Positions 1 through 9,171 of a DNA stretch of 64,000 nucleotides are shown here, piece by piece. The position numbers and the translations under genes are program-made. The stretch lies in the NCBI GenBank assembly GCA_023422775.1, contig JAFAGM010000069.1, positions 5,951 to 69,950 of the forward strand. Direction: 5' to 3'. Every line of letters begins with the position of its first letter. The stretch's first letter is position 1. The notes under the pieces were generated by a model, which saw only the letters and a program-made list of their open reading frames with translations, searched no databases and had not been told where the DNA came from. Source of the stretch: Pseudomonadota bacterium. Its GTDB lineage: Bacteria; Pseudomonadota; Alphaproteobacteria; Rhizobiales; Xanthobacteraceae.

Positions 1-398
1 AAGCACGGGCGCGTGATCTGTCGCGCGAGCTGCGCTGCATGGTGTGCCAGAACCAGTCGATCGACGATTCGGATGCCCCGCTGGCGCGCGACCTGCGGCT
101 GCTGGTGCGCGAACGCATCGCATCCGGCGACAGCGACGACCAGGTGATCGATTTTCTGGTGGCGCGCTACGGCGAGTTCGTGCTGCTGAAGCCGCGCTTC
201 ACGCCGCACACGCTGCTGCTGTGGCTGTTGCCGCCGCTGGCACTGGTCGGTGGCGGGCTGGCCCTGTGGGCCTTCAGCCGGCGTCGCTCGCAACCTTCCG
301 GCGCCGACGATCCATCCTTGCTCAAATTGAGCGAAGAGGAGGAGGCCCGCCTGGAGCGCCTGATCGCGATGGAATCGCCGCCGGAAAAGCCGGTTTAA
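1..398 (+). CDS. ccmH: Cytochrome c-type biogenesis protein CcmH (5' truncated)
   Basis: The reading frame is open from base 3, so the N-terminus lies outside the window. The visible part begins ARARDLSRELRCMVCQNQSI. It contains the LRCxxC motif of the CcmH/CycL thiol-disulfide domain, which keeps apocytochrome c cysteines reduced for haem attachment on the periplasmic side. One transmembrane segment (LLLWLLPPLALVGGGLALWAF) follows, then a short charged C-terminal tail. The first domain and a single anchor make a CcmH of usual size, so little is missing beyond the signal region. It is probably the last gene of a ccm/cyc operon, because a strong terminator follows at once. Confidence 0.93.
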   Translation, partial: ARARDLSRELRCMVCQNQSIDDSDAPLARDLRLLVRERIASGDSDDQVIDFLVARYGEFVLLKPRFTPHTLLLWLLPPLALVGGGLALWAFSRRRSQPSGADDPSLLKLSEEEEARLERLIAMESPPEKPV

Positions 399-416
399 CC
401 GGCCTCCATCCCGCAG

Positions 417-445
417 CGGCTTTCCATCTTCCGAAAGCCGTTTTT
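417..445 (+). terminator. Rho-independent terminator after ccmH
   Basis: Perfect 8-bp stem CGGCTTTC/GAAAGCCG with an 8-nt loop, followed directly by five T. It lies 18 nt after the ccmH stop codon. Confidence 0.85.
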
Positions 446-617
446 CTGCCCGCGCCAGGCCATCGAGAGGCTGCGCTAAACTGCCGCATCCACAACTTTC
501 TCCATTACAAAAGTTTAACTCGGCGGCCAGCACGCGGTAAGGCGCGAGACCCCATCTTGGGCGCGTCAGGTGCTCGCTCCGCACCATCGAAATTCACGCT
601 CTGGAGATATTGGCAAC

Positions 618-2213
618 ATGACCGAACGTCCCGTCGATCCATCCTCGCATCCATCCCACGGCGCAAAGGGCCGTTCGCTGTTCTCGGCGCGCAAGTTCGC
701 GCTGATGGCCTCCGTCGTCGCCGGTCTCGGCGCCGCCGTGTATGGTTTCAGCCCGCAGGGTCCGGTCGATGTCTTCACCAGTGCGGCGCACGCGCAGGTC
801 AACAAGGAAGTTCGCCAGGTCGAGCGCCCGATCGGCTTTGCAGACATCGTCGAGCGCGTGAAGCCGTCGGTGATCTCGGTCAAGATCAAAATCGCAGACA
901 AGACCGCCAAGGGCGACGACAGCGCCAACAAGGACGACGACTCGCCGTTCCAGCCGGGCTCGCCGATGGAGCGCTTCTTCCGCCGCTTCGGTGGTCCGGA
1001 TGGGCTGCCCCCGGGCATGCGCGGTGGTCCCCGCGGCGGCCGTGGTCCGGTGACGGGCCAGGGTTCCGGCTTCTTCATCTCGGCTGACGGCTATGCCGTG
1101 ACCAACAACCATGTGGTCGACGGCGCCGACAAGGTCGAGGTCACCATGGACGACGGCAAGACCTACACCGCCAAGGTGATCGGCACCGATCCGCGCACCG
1201 ACCTCGCGCTGATCAAGGTCTCCGGCCGCACCGACTTCCCGTTCGCCAAGCTGTCCGATGCCAAGCCGCGGATCGGCGACTGGGTGCTCGCCGTCGGTAA
1301 TCCGTTCGGCCTCGGCGGCACCGTCACCGCCGGCATCGTTTCGGCTTCCGGCCGCGACATCGGCAACGGTCCGTATGACGACTTCATCCAGATCGACGCG
1401 CCCGTGAACAAGGGCAACTCCGGCGGTCCGGCGTTCGACACCAATGGCGAAGTGATGGGCGTCAACACCGCAATCTATTCGCCATCCGGCGGCAGCGTCG
1501 GCATCGCGTTCTCGATTCCCGCCGCGACGGTCAAGAACGTGATCGCCCAGCTCAAGGACAAGGGCTCGGTCAGCCGCGGCTGGATCGGCGTCCAGATCCA
1601 GCCGGTGACCGCTGACATTGCCGACAGTCTCGGCATGAAGAAGGCGGAAGGCGCACTGGTCGCGGAACCGCAAGCCAATGGCCCGGCGGCGAAGGCCGGC
1701 ATCCAGTCCGGCGACGTCATCACCGGGGTCAACGGTGAGCCGGTCAAGGATGCGCGCGAACTCGCCCGCACCATCGGCGGCCTCGCGCCTGGCAACGCCG
1801 TGAAGCTCAACGTGCTGCAGAAGGGCCAGGACAAGGTCATCAACCTCACGCTCGGCCAGTTGCCGAACACGATCGAGGCCAAGGCCAGCACCGACCAGGA
1901 CGACAAGGGTGGCGCCAGCAAGGGAACCGGTGTTCCGAAGCTCGGCCTGACGCTTGCCCCCGCCAACAGCGTGGCGGGCGCCGGCAAGGAAGGCGTCGTG
2001 GTCACCGAAGTCGACCCGAAGAGCGCGGCAGCCGACCGCGGCTTCAAGGAAGGCGACGTCATTCTCGAAGTCGCCGGCAAGAGCGTCGCCAACGTCGGCG
2101 AAGTCCGCGACGCGATCGATGCCGCACGCACCGACAACAAGAACAGCGTTCTCATGCGGGTGAAGAGCGGCGGTTCGTCGCGCTTCGTGGCGGTGCCGCT
2201 GGCCAAGGGTTAA
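618..2213 (+). CDS. degP: DegP/HtrA-family periplasmic serine protease (Do-like)
   Basis: Envelope protease/chaperone, 531 residues. An N-terminal membrane anchor or signal (about residues 27-44) is followed by the trypsin-like domain with the triad visible: His165 in NNHVVDG, Asp195 in RTDLALIKV and Ser268 in GNSGGPAF. A glycine/arginine-rich stretch lies just before the protease domain. Two PDZ domains follow (about residues 295-395 and 430-525), as in DegP/DegQ/MucD. The ATG at 618 was preferred over an in-frame ATG at 570 because GGAG sits 11-14 nt upstream of it. The gene is monocistronic between two terminators. It lies between cytochrome c biogenesis and a two-component/glnE operon. 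The choice between degP, degQ and mucD is uncertain. Confidence 0.92.
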   Translation: MTERPVDPSSHPSHGAKGRSLFSARKFALMASVVAGLGAAVYGFSPQGPVDVFTSAAHAQVNKEVRQVERPIGFADIVERVKPSVISVKIKIADKTAKGDDSANKDDDSPFQPGSPMERFFRRFGGPDGLPPGMRGGPRGGRGPVTGQGSGFFISADGYAVTNNHVVDGADKVEVTMDDGKTYTAKVIGTDPRTDLALIKVSGRTDFPFAKLSDAKPRIGDWVLAVGNPFGLGGTVTAGIVSASGRDIGNGPYDDFIQIDAPVNKGNSGGPAFDTNGEVMGVNTAIYSPSGGSVGIAFSIPAATVKNVIAQLKDKGSVSRGWIGVQIQPVTADIADSLGMKKAEGALVAEPQANGPAAKAGIQSGDVITGVNGEPVKDARELARTIGGLAPGNAVKLNVLQKGQDKVINLTLGQLPNTIEAKASTDQDDKGGASKGTGVPKLGLTLAPANSVAGAGKEGVVVTEVDPKSAAADRGFKEGDVILEVAGKSVANVGEVRDAIDAARTDNKNSVLMRVKSGGSSRFVAVPLAKG

Positions 2214-2342
2214 ATGAAGAGATGGGAGGTTTCGCCGGCATCAGTCGCCCCCGCCGACGGCTCCTTCCGGGAGCGGGTCCAAAACCCGCTCCCACAGGCT
2301 ACCTTCCGGTGGAATACGCCCCCCTCCGTCGGAAGGGTCTAA

Positions 2343-2380
2343 GGGCGGTGAGGTCCCCCAGCTTCACCGCCCGCTTTTTT
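2343..2380 (+). terminator. Rho-independent terminator after degP
   Basis: Perfect 9-bp stem GGGCGGTGA (2343-2351) / TCACCGCCC (2364-2372), then GCTTTTTT. It is about 130 nt downstream of the degP stop codon. Confidence 0.85.
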
Positions 2381-2390
2381 CACTTTGAGA

Positions 2391-2436
2391 GCATGATCCG
2401 GAAAAGCGGAAGCCGGTTTTCCGAAGGGATCATGAT
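2391..2436. repeat. Bradyrhizobial palindromic intergenic repeat
   Basis: Imperfect inverted repeat beginning GCATGATCCGGAAAAGCGG and ending CCGAAGGGATCATGAT. GATCATG-type termini and a central GGAAAA/TTTTCC palindrome are typical of REP-like elements scattered in Bradyrhizobium genomes (family assignment from memory). It lies upstream of the response regulator gene. Confidence 0.6.
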
Positions 2437-2547
2437 CAGGCAGGAAGATAGAGCCGGAAGATTTTTCGAGGAAAGGTCATCCCGTTCTATCGAGAACGGC
2501 CGGTCGCCTTGCATGTGCGGGGCGACCGGGCCATGGTGAGAGAAAGC

Positions 2548-3258
2548 ATGTTCCCCGTGACCGCAACTGCCCCCCAAATGCGCCTGTTGATCATCGAAGA
2601 TGACCGCGAGTCCGCCGACTATCTGGTGAAGGCGTTCCGCGAAGTTGGCCATGTGGCCGATCTCGCCAGCGATGGCGAGGAGGGCTTGTCGATGGCCGAT
2701 GGCGGCGACTACGACGTGCTCGTGGTCGACCGGATGCTGCCGAAGCGTGACGGCCTGTCCGTGATCGGTGCGCTGCGCGAGAAGGGCAATCGCACCCCGG
2801 TCCTTATTCTCTCCGCGCTCGGCCAGGTCGATGACCGTATCAAGGGACTGCGCGCCGGTGGCGACGACTATCTGCCGAAGCCCTATTCGTTCGCCGAATT
2901 GCAGGCTCGCGTCGAGGTGCTGTCGCGCCGCAATGTCGGTCCGGCCGAAGAGACCATCTACAGGGTCGGCGATCTCGAACTCGACCGGCTTTCGCATCGG
3001 GTTGCCCGCGGCAAGGAGGAATTGACGTTGCAGCCGCGCGAGTTCCGCCTGCTCGAATATTTGATGAAGCATGCCGGCCAGGTCGTGACCCGCACCATGC
3101 TGCTCGAAAACGTCTGGGACTATCACTTCGATCCGCAGACCAACGTCATCGACGTGCATATTTCGCGGCTGCGCTCCAAGATCGACAAGGGTTTTGAACG
3201 CCCCTTGCTGCACACGATCCGCGGCGCCGGATACATGATCCGTGACGGCCTTCGGTAA
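2548..3258 (+). CDS. OmpR-family response regulator
   Basis: DNA-binding response regulator of 236 residues. The receiver domain has the acidic pair in IIEDD, the phospho-acceptor Asp61 in LVVDRML and the conserved Lys in DYLPKPYS. A winged-helix DNA-binding domain follows (REFRLLEYLMKHAGQVVTR... RGAGYMI). The ATG at 2548 was chosen because GAGAG precedes it; ATG codons at 2533 and 2578 are possible but have no ribosome site. Its 3' end overlaps the following kinase gene by 17 nt, so the two are a coupled pair. The stimulus is unknown. The position before glnE suggests co-transcription, not necessarily a role in nitrogen control. Confidence 0.9.
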   Translation: MFPVTATAPQMRLLIIEDDRESADYLVKAFREVGHVADLASDGEEGLSMADGGDYDVLVVDRMLPKRDGLSVIGALREKGNRTPVLILSALGQVDDRIKGLRAGGDDYLPKPYSFAELQARVEVLSRRNVGPAEETIYRVGDLELDRLSHRVARGKEELTLQPREFRLLEYLMKHAGQVVTRTMLLENVWDYHFDPQTNVIDVHISRLRSKIDKGFERPLLHTIRGAGYMIRDGLR

Positions 3259-4708
3259 GCTGATCCGCACCACGGCGTTTCGCCTGACGCTGGTCTATTT
3301 GTTCCTGTTTGCGCTGTTTGCGGCGTCGTTGCTCGGCTATTTCGCCTGGAATACGCGACGGCTGATCAACGAACAGATCACGGCCACGGTGAACGTGGAA
3401 GTTGCCGAAATCACCGACATCTATACGCACCGCGGCCTGCACGGCCTCATCAAGACGCTCGGCAACCGGGCGCTGCGGCCGGGCGCCAATCTCTATCTCG
3501 TCACCACGCCTGAGGGGAAAGCGATCGTCGGCAATGTCGGCGCGCTGGCGCCGGGCGTGATGGCCTGGACCGGCTGGTCGGAAACCGGCTATCGCCGGCT
3601 CGAAGAGCAGGACACGGCGGACCATCGCGCGCTCGTGCGGGTTACTGAACTTACCAACGGCTTCCGCCTGCTGGTCGGCCGCGATCTGGAAGAACGCCGC
3701 CGGCTGTTCGGAATCGTCGCCAATGCCGCGCAATGGTCGCTGCTCGTCGTCATCGTGCTCGGCATCGGCGGCGGCATCTTCGTGGCGCGACGGGTGCTGC
3801 AGCGGATCGACGCCATGACCGGCACCACGCGGCGCATCATGGCCGGTGATCTCTCGGAGCGGCTGCCGGTCGGGCGCAGCGGCGACGAGCTCGATCGTCT
3901 GGCGGAAAACCTCAATGCGATGCTGGAGCGGATCGAGGCTCTGATGACGGGGCTGAAGGAAGTCTCCGACAACATCGCCCACGACCTGAAGACGCCGCTG
4001 ACGCGCTTGCGCAACCGCGCCGAGGAGGCGCTGGCGAGATCCGGCAGCGAGGCGGAGTACCGCGCGGCGCTGGAGCGGACCATCGAGGAATCCGACGGCC
4101 TGATCAGCACCTTCAACGCGCTGTTGATGATCGCCCGCGCCGAGTCCGGCCAGGCGCGCGGCAACATGGACGATTTCGACGCTGCCGACGTCGCCAGGAG
4201 CATTCACGAACTCTACGAGCCGCTGGCGGAAGACGACGGCATGACCTTGCGCGTCAAGGCCGAACCCGCGACGCTTCACGGCAATCGCGAGTTGATCGGC
4301 CAGGCGCTGGCCAACCTCGTCGAGAACGCGATCAAATACGGCAAGCCGTCACCGGTGGTGCAGCCGATGGACCCCGCCGCCGCGGCCCGCACCCGCGAAG
4401 TCCTCATCGAGGCGCGGCGTGAGGGCGACGCCGTGCTGCTCAGCGTCACCGACCATGGGCCCGGCATTCCCGAATCCGACCGCAAGCATGCGGTGGAGCG
4501 TTTCGTGCGGCTCGAAGCAAGCCGGACGCTGCCGGGTTCCGGCCTCGGCCTCAGCCTGGCGTCGGCGGTCGCGACCCTGCACGGCGGCGAACTCAGGCTC
4601 GGCGATTCGCATCCCGGCCTGACCGCGACGCTGGCGATTCCGGCGATCGCAGCCGGCGGTGACAGGCTTGCGGCTCAAACGCAGGATGTGCCACAGAAGG
4701 TGGCATGA
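3242..4708 (+). CDS. Sensor histidine kinase, partner of upstream OmpR regulator
   Basis: Membrane sensor kinase of 488 residues, starting at GTG inside the regulator gene. First transmembrane helix at about residues 15-35, a periplasmic domain of about 125 residues, second helix (WSLLVVIVLGIGGGIFVARRV), HAMP, then HisKA with phospho-acceptor His247 in NIAHDLKTPLTRLRN. The ATPase domain shows N box (LANLVENAIKYGK), G1 (DHGPGIP) and G2 (GSGLGLSL). The last codons overlap the glnE start as ATGA, so translation is probably coupled. The ligand is unknown. Confidence 0.9.
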   Translation: MTAFGKLIRTTAFRLTLVYLFLFALFAASLLGYFAWNTRRLINEQITATVNVEVAEITDIYTHRGLHGLIKTLGNRALRPGANLYLVTTPEGKAIVGNVGALAPGVMAWTGWSETGYRRLEEQDTADHRALVRVTELTNGFRLLVGRDLEERRRLFGIVANAAQWSLLVVIVLGIGGGIFVARRVLQRIDAMTGTTRRIMAGDLSERLPVGRSGDELDRLAENLNAMLERIEALMTGLKEVSDNIAHDLKTPLTRLRNRAEEALARSGSEAEYRAALERTIEESDGLISTFNALLMIARAESGQARGNMDDFDAADVARSIHELYEPLAEDDGMTLRVKAEPATLHGNRELIGQALANLVENAIKYGKPSPVVQPMDPAAAARTREVLIEARREGDAVLLSVTDHGPGIPESDRKHAVERFVRLEASRTLPGSGLGLSLASAVATLHGGELRLGDSHPGLTATLAIPAIAAGGDRLAAQTQDVPQKVA

Positions 4709-7647
4709 ATTCCTCCGCATTGGCCGCGCGGTTCGTCAGCGGGCCGCACATCACCGCGGCCGGCAATGCCGAACAGCGCCTGGGAGAATGGCTCGCCGAA
4801 ATCGAGCCCGAGCAATCGGCTGCCATCGGCGCCTGGCTGGACCGTCCGTTCGCCAGGGCAATCCTGCTCGGCATCGTCGAGTTCTCGCCCTATCTGTTTG
4901 ATCTGGTCCGCGCCGATGCCGCACGGCTGGCGCGGCTGCTGGCGTGCGACCCGGAACAGCATCTCCGCGCGCTGATCGAGAAGACCTCGGGCGACGTGCT
5001 GGCCGCGGCAGGCGAGGCCGATGTCATGCATTTGCTTCGCCGGATGAAGTCGGAAGCCGCGCTGCTGATCGCGCTGTGCGACATCGGCGGGGTCTGGCCG
5101 GTGATGCGGGTGACGGCGGCTCTGACTGACCTCGCGACCGTCTCGGTGCAGACGGCGCTGCGCTTCCTGTTGCGCCAGGAGGTCGCGCGCGGCCGGATGA
5201 CGGCTGTCAGCGACGACCTGCCGGAGGAGGGGTCCGGCCTGATCGTGCTCGCCATGGGCAAGATGGGGGCGGGCGAGTTGAACTACTCCAGCGACATCGA
5301 TCTCATCGTGTTTTTCGATCGCGCTGCCACCTCGCTGGTCGCTGACATCGAGCCGGCGCCGTTCTTCGTGCGCGTGACGCAGGCGCTCGCCCGCCTGCTG
5401 CAGCAACGCTCCGGCGACGGCTACGTGTTCCGCGTCGACCTGCGCCTGCGGCCCGATCCGGCCTCGACCCAGGTGGCGATTTCGACCGACGCGGCGCTGC
5501 ATTACTACGAGCGGGAAGGGCGAACCTGGGAACGCGCGGCGATGATCAAGGCGCGGCCTTGCGCCGGCGACGCCAAGGCGGGCGAGGCGCTCGTCGCCGA
5601 ACTCGCGCCGTTCGTCTGGCGCAAGCATCTGGATTTTGCCGCGCTCGCCGACGTCCACGACATGAAGCGGCAGATGCAAACCTATCGCGGCCAGAGCGAG
5701 ATCGCGGTAGAGGGCCACAACGTCAAGGTCGGCCGTGGCGGTATCCGCGAGATCGAGTTTTTCGCGCAAACCCAGCAACTGATCGCCGGCGGCCGTCATC
5801 CGCAGTTGCGGGTGCGGCCCACGCTGGATGCGCTGCAGGTTCTCGCCACCAGCAACTGGATCACGTTCGAGGCGCGCGACGAACTGACCTTAGCCTACGA
5901 GTTTCTGCGCCAGGTCGAGCACCGGTTGCAGATGATCGCGGACGAGCAGACTCATGCGTTGCCCGACGACGCCGAGTCCATCGAACGTTTTGCGAACTTC
6001 TTCGGCTACGAGAGCCGGGCGGCTTTCGCGAAGGATCTGCTCGGCCATTTGAACATCGTGCAGGGACACTACAGCAAGCTGTTCGAGGGCGATCCGACCG
6101 GCTCGGAGAAACTGCCCGAGGTCAACTACGGCGGCGGCCCCGACGATGCTCGCCTGCTCGAGCATCTTGCGACGCTCGGCTTCAAGAAGCCGGCCATGGT
6201 GGCCGGAACGCTGCAGCTCTGGATCGAGGGAAACTACCGCGCCCTCCGCAACGAGGCGACCAAGGCAGCCTTCATCGAATTCATTCCCGGCCTGATCGAC
6301 GGCATCGCGCATGCCGAAGACCCCGACGATGCCGTCGCCGCGTTCGACCGTTTTCTCGGCGCTTTGCAGCGCGGCGGGCGGCTGATTTCGCTGCTGCGGG
6401 AGAACCGCGATCTCGTCGCACTGGTGGCGCTGATACTTGGCGCGGCGCCGCGGCTCGGCGACATGCTGGCGCGCCAGCCGCAGATCATGGACGGGCTGAT
6501 CGATCCGCGTTTCTTCGGCGCCATGCCGGACCAGAAGGAACTGTCCGTGCGCCTTGCGGCGACGCTGAAGGACGCGAGTTCCTATGAAGATTTCCTCGAT
6601 CGCCTGCGGCTGTTCGGCCAGGAGAGCCTGTTCCTGATCGGCACGCGAATTCTCTCCGGCACGGTTTCCGCCCAGCAGGCGAGCGTGGCCTTTGCCGACG
6701 TCGCCGAGGGCATCGTGCACACCGTGCACGGTCTCGTCACCGACCAGTTTGCCGCCCAGTATGGCCGCATCAAGGGGCAGGAGACCGCGATCCTGGCGAT
6801 GGGCCGGCTCGGCAGCCGCGAGATGACGGCGTCCTCCGATCTCGACCTGATCCTGCTTTATGACTTCGACGAGGACAGTCCTGATTCCGACGGCGAGCGG
6901 TCGCTGCATGGCGCACAGTATTTTGCCCGGCTGACCCAGCGGCTGATCTCCGCGTTCACCACGCGAACCAATTACGGCGTGCTCTACGACGTCGACATGC
7001 GGCTGCGGCCGTCGGGCCGCGCCGGGCCGGTGGCGTCGCGGATCGATTCCTTTGCCGACTACCAGGAGCGCGAAGCCTGGACCTGGGAGCACATGGCGCT
7101 GACCCGGGCGCGGGTGATTTCGGCTTCGCCGGCATTCAGGAAGAAGATCGAGGACGTTATCGCGCGCGTGCTGACGCGGCCGCGCGATCCCGCCGGCACC
7201 GCGGGCGATGTCGCCGACATGCGCCGGGCGATCGCGCTGGAGAAGGGCGAGGACGACATCTGGGACCTGAAGCTCGCCGCGGGTGGCCTGGTCGACATCG
7301 ATTTCATCGCGCAATATCTGCAACTCGTTCATGCCGCGACGAAGCCGGAAATCCTCAGCGTCTCCACGCTGCAGGTGCTCGACAGCGCCGCGCGGCTCGG
7401 CGTGCTGCCGCAATCCGATGCGGAGATCCTGCGGTCGGCAGCGCGGCTCTATCACGACCTGACGCAGATCATCAGGCTGTGCGTCACCGACAAGTTCAAC
7501 CCGGAAACCTCGGGCGAGAACCTGCTGCGCGTGATGGCCCGCGCCGGCGACACGCCTGATTTTTCGACCCTGGAAGCGCGGGTACGCGAGACCGAGGCCG
7601 AGGTGCGGCGGGTGTTTCGGTCGTTGGTGGGGGAAGGTAAGGCTTGA
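4705..7647 (+). CDS. glnE: Bifunctional glutamine synthetase adenylyltransferase/adenylyl-removing enzyme
   Basis: GlnE adenylylates and deadenylylates glutamine synthetase in response to PII and glutamine. The 980-residue length fits the family. Two nucleotidyltransferase domains are visible: GKMGAGELNYSSDIDLIVFF near residue 185 (N-terminal, deadenylylating half) and GRLGSREMTASSDLDLILLY near residue 700 (C-terminal, adenylylating half). Each carries the GS...DxD metal motif, with a PII-uridylyltransferase-like helical region after each. The start ATG overlaps the kinase stop codon (ATGA), which makes it the third gene of an operon with a two-component system. Confidence 0.97.
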   Translation: MNSSALAARFVSGPHITAAGNAEQRLGEWLAEIEPEQSAAIGAWLDRPFARAILLGIVEFSPYLFDLVRADAARLARLLACDPEQHLRALIEKTSGDVLAAAGEADVMHLLRRMKSEAALLIALCDIGGVWPVMRVTAALTDLATVSVQTALRFLLRQEVARGRMTAVSDDLPEEGSGLIVLAMGKMGAGELNYSSDIDLIVFFDRAATSLVADIEPAPFFVRVTQALARLLQQRSGDGYVFRVDLRLRPDPASTQVAISTDAALHYYEREGRTWERAAMIKARPCAGDAKAGEALVAELAPFVWRKHLDFAALADVHDMKRQMQTYRGQSEIAVEGHNVKVGRGGIREIEFFAQTQQLIAGGRHPQLRVRPTLDALQVLATSNWITFEARDELTLAYEFLRQVEHRLQMIADEQTHALPDDAESIERFANFFGYESRAAFAKDLLGHLNIVQGHYSKLFEGDPTGSEKLPEVNYGGGPDDARLLEHLATLGFKKPAMVAGTLQLWIEGNYRALRNEATKAAFIEFIPGLIDGIAHAEDPDDAVAAFDRFLGALQRGGRLISLLRENRDLVALVALILGAAPRLGDMLARQPQIMDGLIDPRFFGAMPDQKELSVRLAATLKDASSYEDFLDRLRLFGQESLFLIGTRILSGTVSAQQASVAFADVAEGIVHTVHGLVTDQFAAQYGRIKGQETAILAMGRLGSREMTASSDLDLILLYDFDEDSPDSDGERSLHGAQYFARLTQRLISAFTTRTNYGVLYDVDMRLRPSGRAGPVASRIDSFADYQEREAWTWEHMALTRARVISASPAFRKKIEDVIARVLTRPRDPAGTAGDVADMRRAIALEKGEDDIWDLKLAAGGLVDIDFIAQYLQLVHAATKPEILSVSTLQVLDSAARLGVLPQSDAEILRSAARLYHDLTQIIRLCVTDKFNPETSGENLLRVMARAGDTPDFSTLEARVRETEAEVRRVFRSLVGEGKA

Positions 7648-7697
7648 TTTTGTAGGATAGGTTTCGCTTCCGCTCTACCCATCTACCGCGCCCTGCA

Positions 7698-8450
7698 TCA
7701 CAGCGTTCGCGCAGCGTTGCCCTTGAACAGGATCGGACCGGTCGGCCGTCCGATCGGCGAGCCGCCTTCAGGTTCCAGCGTGATCTCGAACAGCTGATTT
7801 TGCACCGTCTCCGGCAGCGACTCCAGATTCAGTTGCAGCGTGCGGGACTGACCGGTGATGCCGATCGATTTCGGGCCGACGGCGCGGTCCCACAGCGTCC
7901 AGACCTGCAGCGTGCGTCCGGGAGGAACCTCGATCGGGCGCAGCGGGACGAGTTCGACCCGGCCGTTCGCAAATGCGTTGACGATGGCCCCGGCCTCTCT
8001 CGTCGTGTCGTTCACCAGAACGGCGACGTAGACCGGCTTGCTCTGTGCCAGCGCAATCAGGTCGTTGCGAAGGTGGCGCGACGTCGTCAACGCGCCGACC
8101 ATGATCGTCGCGAACAGCAGCGCGGCGAGAGCACCGCCGATACCGGCGAAGCGCCAGAACTTGATGTCGTCCCAGAGCGTGGCCCCGCGCAGCGCGGCGC
8201 GCGCGGAGGGCAGGGCGTCGATCGGCGCAATCTTTGTCGCATCGGCAATCCGCGGCCACAGCGCCGGGCTGGCCGGTGCTTCTTCTGCGGTGGAATCGAG
8301 GTCGGCAAGCCGTTCCCGCCAGGCGCTGACGGCCCGGGCAAAGCCGTCGTCGGTCTCGATCCGCCGCTCGGCCGCAGCGTGCTCGGCGTCATCCAGCAGG
8401 CCCATCACATAATCGGCGGCCATTGCGTCATCGGCATCGGGCTGGTTCAT
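7698..8450 (-). CDS. RskA-like anti-sigma factor
   Basis: Membrane-anchored anti-sigma factor of 250 residues. The cytoplasmic N-terminal helical domain (MNQPDADDAMAADYVMGLL) lacks an obvious zinc His-x3-Cys-x2-Cys site, as in RskA/anti-sigma-K proteins. One transmembrane helix (FAGIGGALAALLFATIMVGAL) is followed by an extracytoplasmic RskA-type domain with VWTLWDRAVGPKSIG. The ATG overlaps the sigma gene's TGA (ATGA), so the pair is coupled. By family knowledge it sequesters the neighbouring ECF sigma factor until a signal releases it. An upstream in-frame extension inside the sigma gene was discarded. Confidence 0.88.
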   Translation of the reverse strand: MNQPDADDAMAADYVMGLLDDAEHAAAERRIETDDGFARAVSAWRERLADLDSTAEEAPASPALWPRIADATKIAPIDALPSARAALRGATLWDDIKFWRFAGIGGALAALLFATIMVGALTTSRHLRNDLIALAQSKPVYVAVLVNDTTREAGAIVNAFANGRVELVPLRPIEVPPGRTLQVWTLWDRAVGPKSIGITGQSRTLQLNLESLPETVQNQLFEITLEPEGGSPIGRPTGPILFKGNAARTL

Positions 8451-9019
8451 CCCATGCACTCCTGCAACGCAAACAGGCTGCGGCGTACCCAGCTCTTGAC
8501 CGTGCCGAGGGGCACCTTCAGCCTTCCCGCCAGTTCGCCGTGGCTCATCCCGTGGACATAGGCCAGCACCACGACATCCCGGCGCGGGCGGTCGATCTGC
8601 TCGAGGCATCGGCGCAGCGCGCTGGTTTCCGGCAGCCGCGACAGGGTGGCTTCGCAGTCGATTTCCTCTGCGCTTTCGCTGGACGAGTCGTAGCGGTGTT
8701 CGTTGCGATGGATGCTCAGGGCGCGGTTGCGCACCACCGCATAGAGCCAGCCGCGCGCGCTGCCGCGATGGGGATCGAAGCCGGCCGCGCCGCGCCAGAT
8801 CCGGATGAAGGCGTCGTGGACCGCTTCTTCCGCGAGATCCTGCCGGAACAGGATGCGGCGGGCGACGCCGATCATGCGCGGCGCCTCGCTATTGTAGATC
8901 ACCTGCAACGCCGCACGGTCGCCGGCCGCGCAACGGGCCAGGGCAGCAGCGAGCCGGGCTTCGCGTTCCTGATCGAGAACGGCTGACTTGCGCGCCGTGA
9001 TCGTGCCATTTCCAGTCAT
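8447..9019 (-). CDS. ECF-family RNA polymerase sigma factor (SigK/RpoE type)
   Basis: Group IV sigma factor of 190 residues. Region 2 (ARRILFRQDLAEEAVHDAFI, RGWLYAVVRNRAL) and region 4 (RRDVVVLAYVHGMSHGELAG, GTVKSWVRRSLF) are both present. The ATG at 9019 was chosen because AAGGG lies 8-12 nt upstream; a GTG six bases earlier has poor spacing. It is followed by an overlapping RskA-like anti-sigma gene. It is divergent from a secreted DUF4394 gene, and both directions carry GCATCC-N16-GGTA, so autoregulation and control of that gene are likely. Confidence 0.92.
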   Translation of the reverse strand: MTGNGTITARKSAVLDQEREARLAAALARCAAGDRAALQVIYNSEAPRMIGVARRILFRQDLAEEAVHDAFIRIWRGAAGFDPHRGSARGWLYAVVRNRALSIHRNEHRYDSSSESAEEIDCEATLSRLPETSALRRCLEQIDRPRRDVVVLAYVHGMSHGELAGRLKVPLGTVKSWVRRSLFALQECMG

Positions 9020-9040
9020 GTCCACGCCCTTGCATCATTC

Positions 9041-9068
9041 TCTACCACTGCGCGCGGCTTTTGGATGC
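9041..9068 (-). promoter_or_regulatory. Putative ECF promoter of the sigma/anti-sigma operon
   Basis: Minus strand GCATCC (9063-9068), 16-bp spacer, GGTA (9043-9046), 23 nt before the sigma ATG. The spacing and both boxes match the divergent promoter at 9097-9124. The -35 resembles the CCATCC recorded for SigK-type sigma factors. Confidence 0.6.
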
Positions 9069-9096
9069 ACAGCCACAATTTTTTTTTCGATGCGCT

Positions 9097-9124
9097 GCAT
9101 CCGTTTCGCCGCGTCGCCGGTACC
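9097..9124 (+). promoter_or_regulatory. Putative ECF promoter of the DUF4394 gene
   Basis: GCATCC (9097-9102), 16-bp spacer, GGTACC (9119-9124), about 48 nt before the ATG. Same architecture as the divergent minus-strand site at 9041-9068. Confidence 0.6.
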
Positions 9125-9171
9125 CGCTGTGTCGGTCCCGAGAGGATCGCAGCAACAGAGGGAGCCTCACC

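Larger units (their letters stand above)
2214..2547. other. Intergenic region with hairpins, no convincing gene
   Basis: The region holds a 10-bp perfect hairpin at 2269-2293 (GGGAGCGGGT / ACCCGCTCCC, 5-nt loop), a T-tailed terminator and a palindromic repeat (both listed separately). The ORF that can be read here (2222-2539) has no family resemblance and runs through these structures. Confidence 0.7.

Noticed and set aside
2222..2539. 105-residue ORF between degP and the response regulator
   Set aside because: Runs across a terminator and a palindromic repeat and has no family resemblance.
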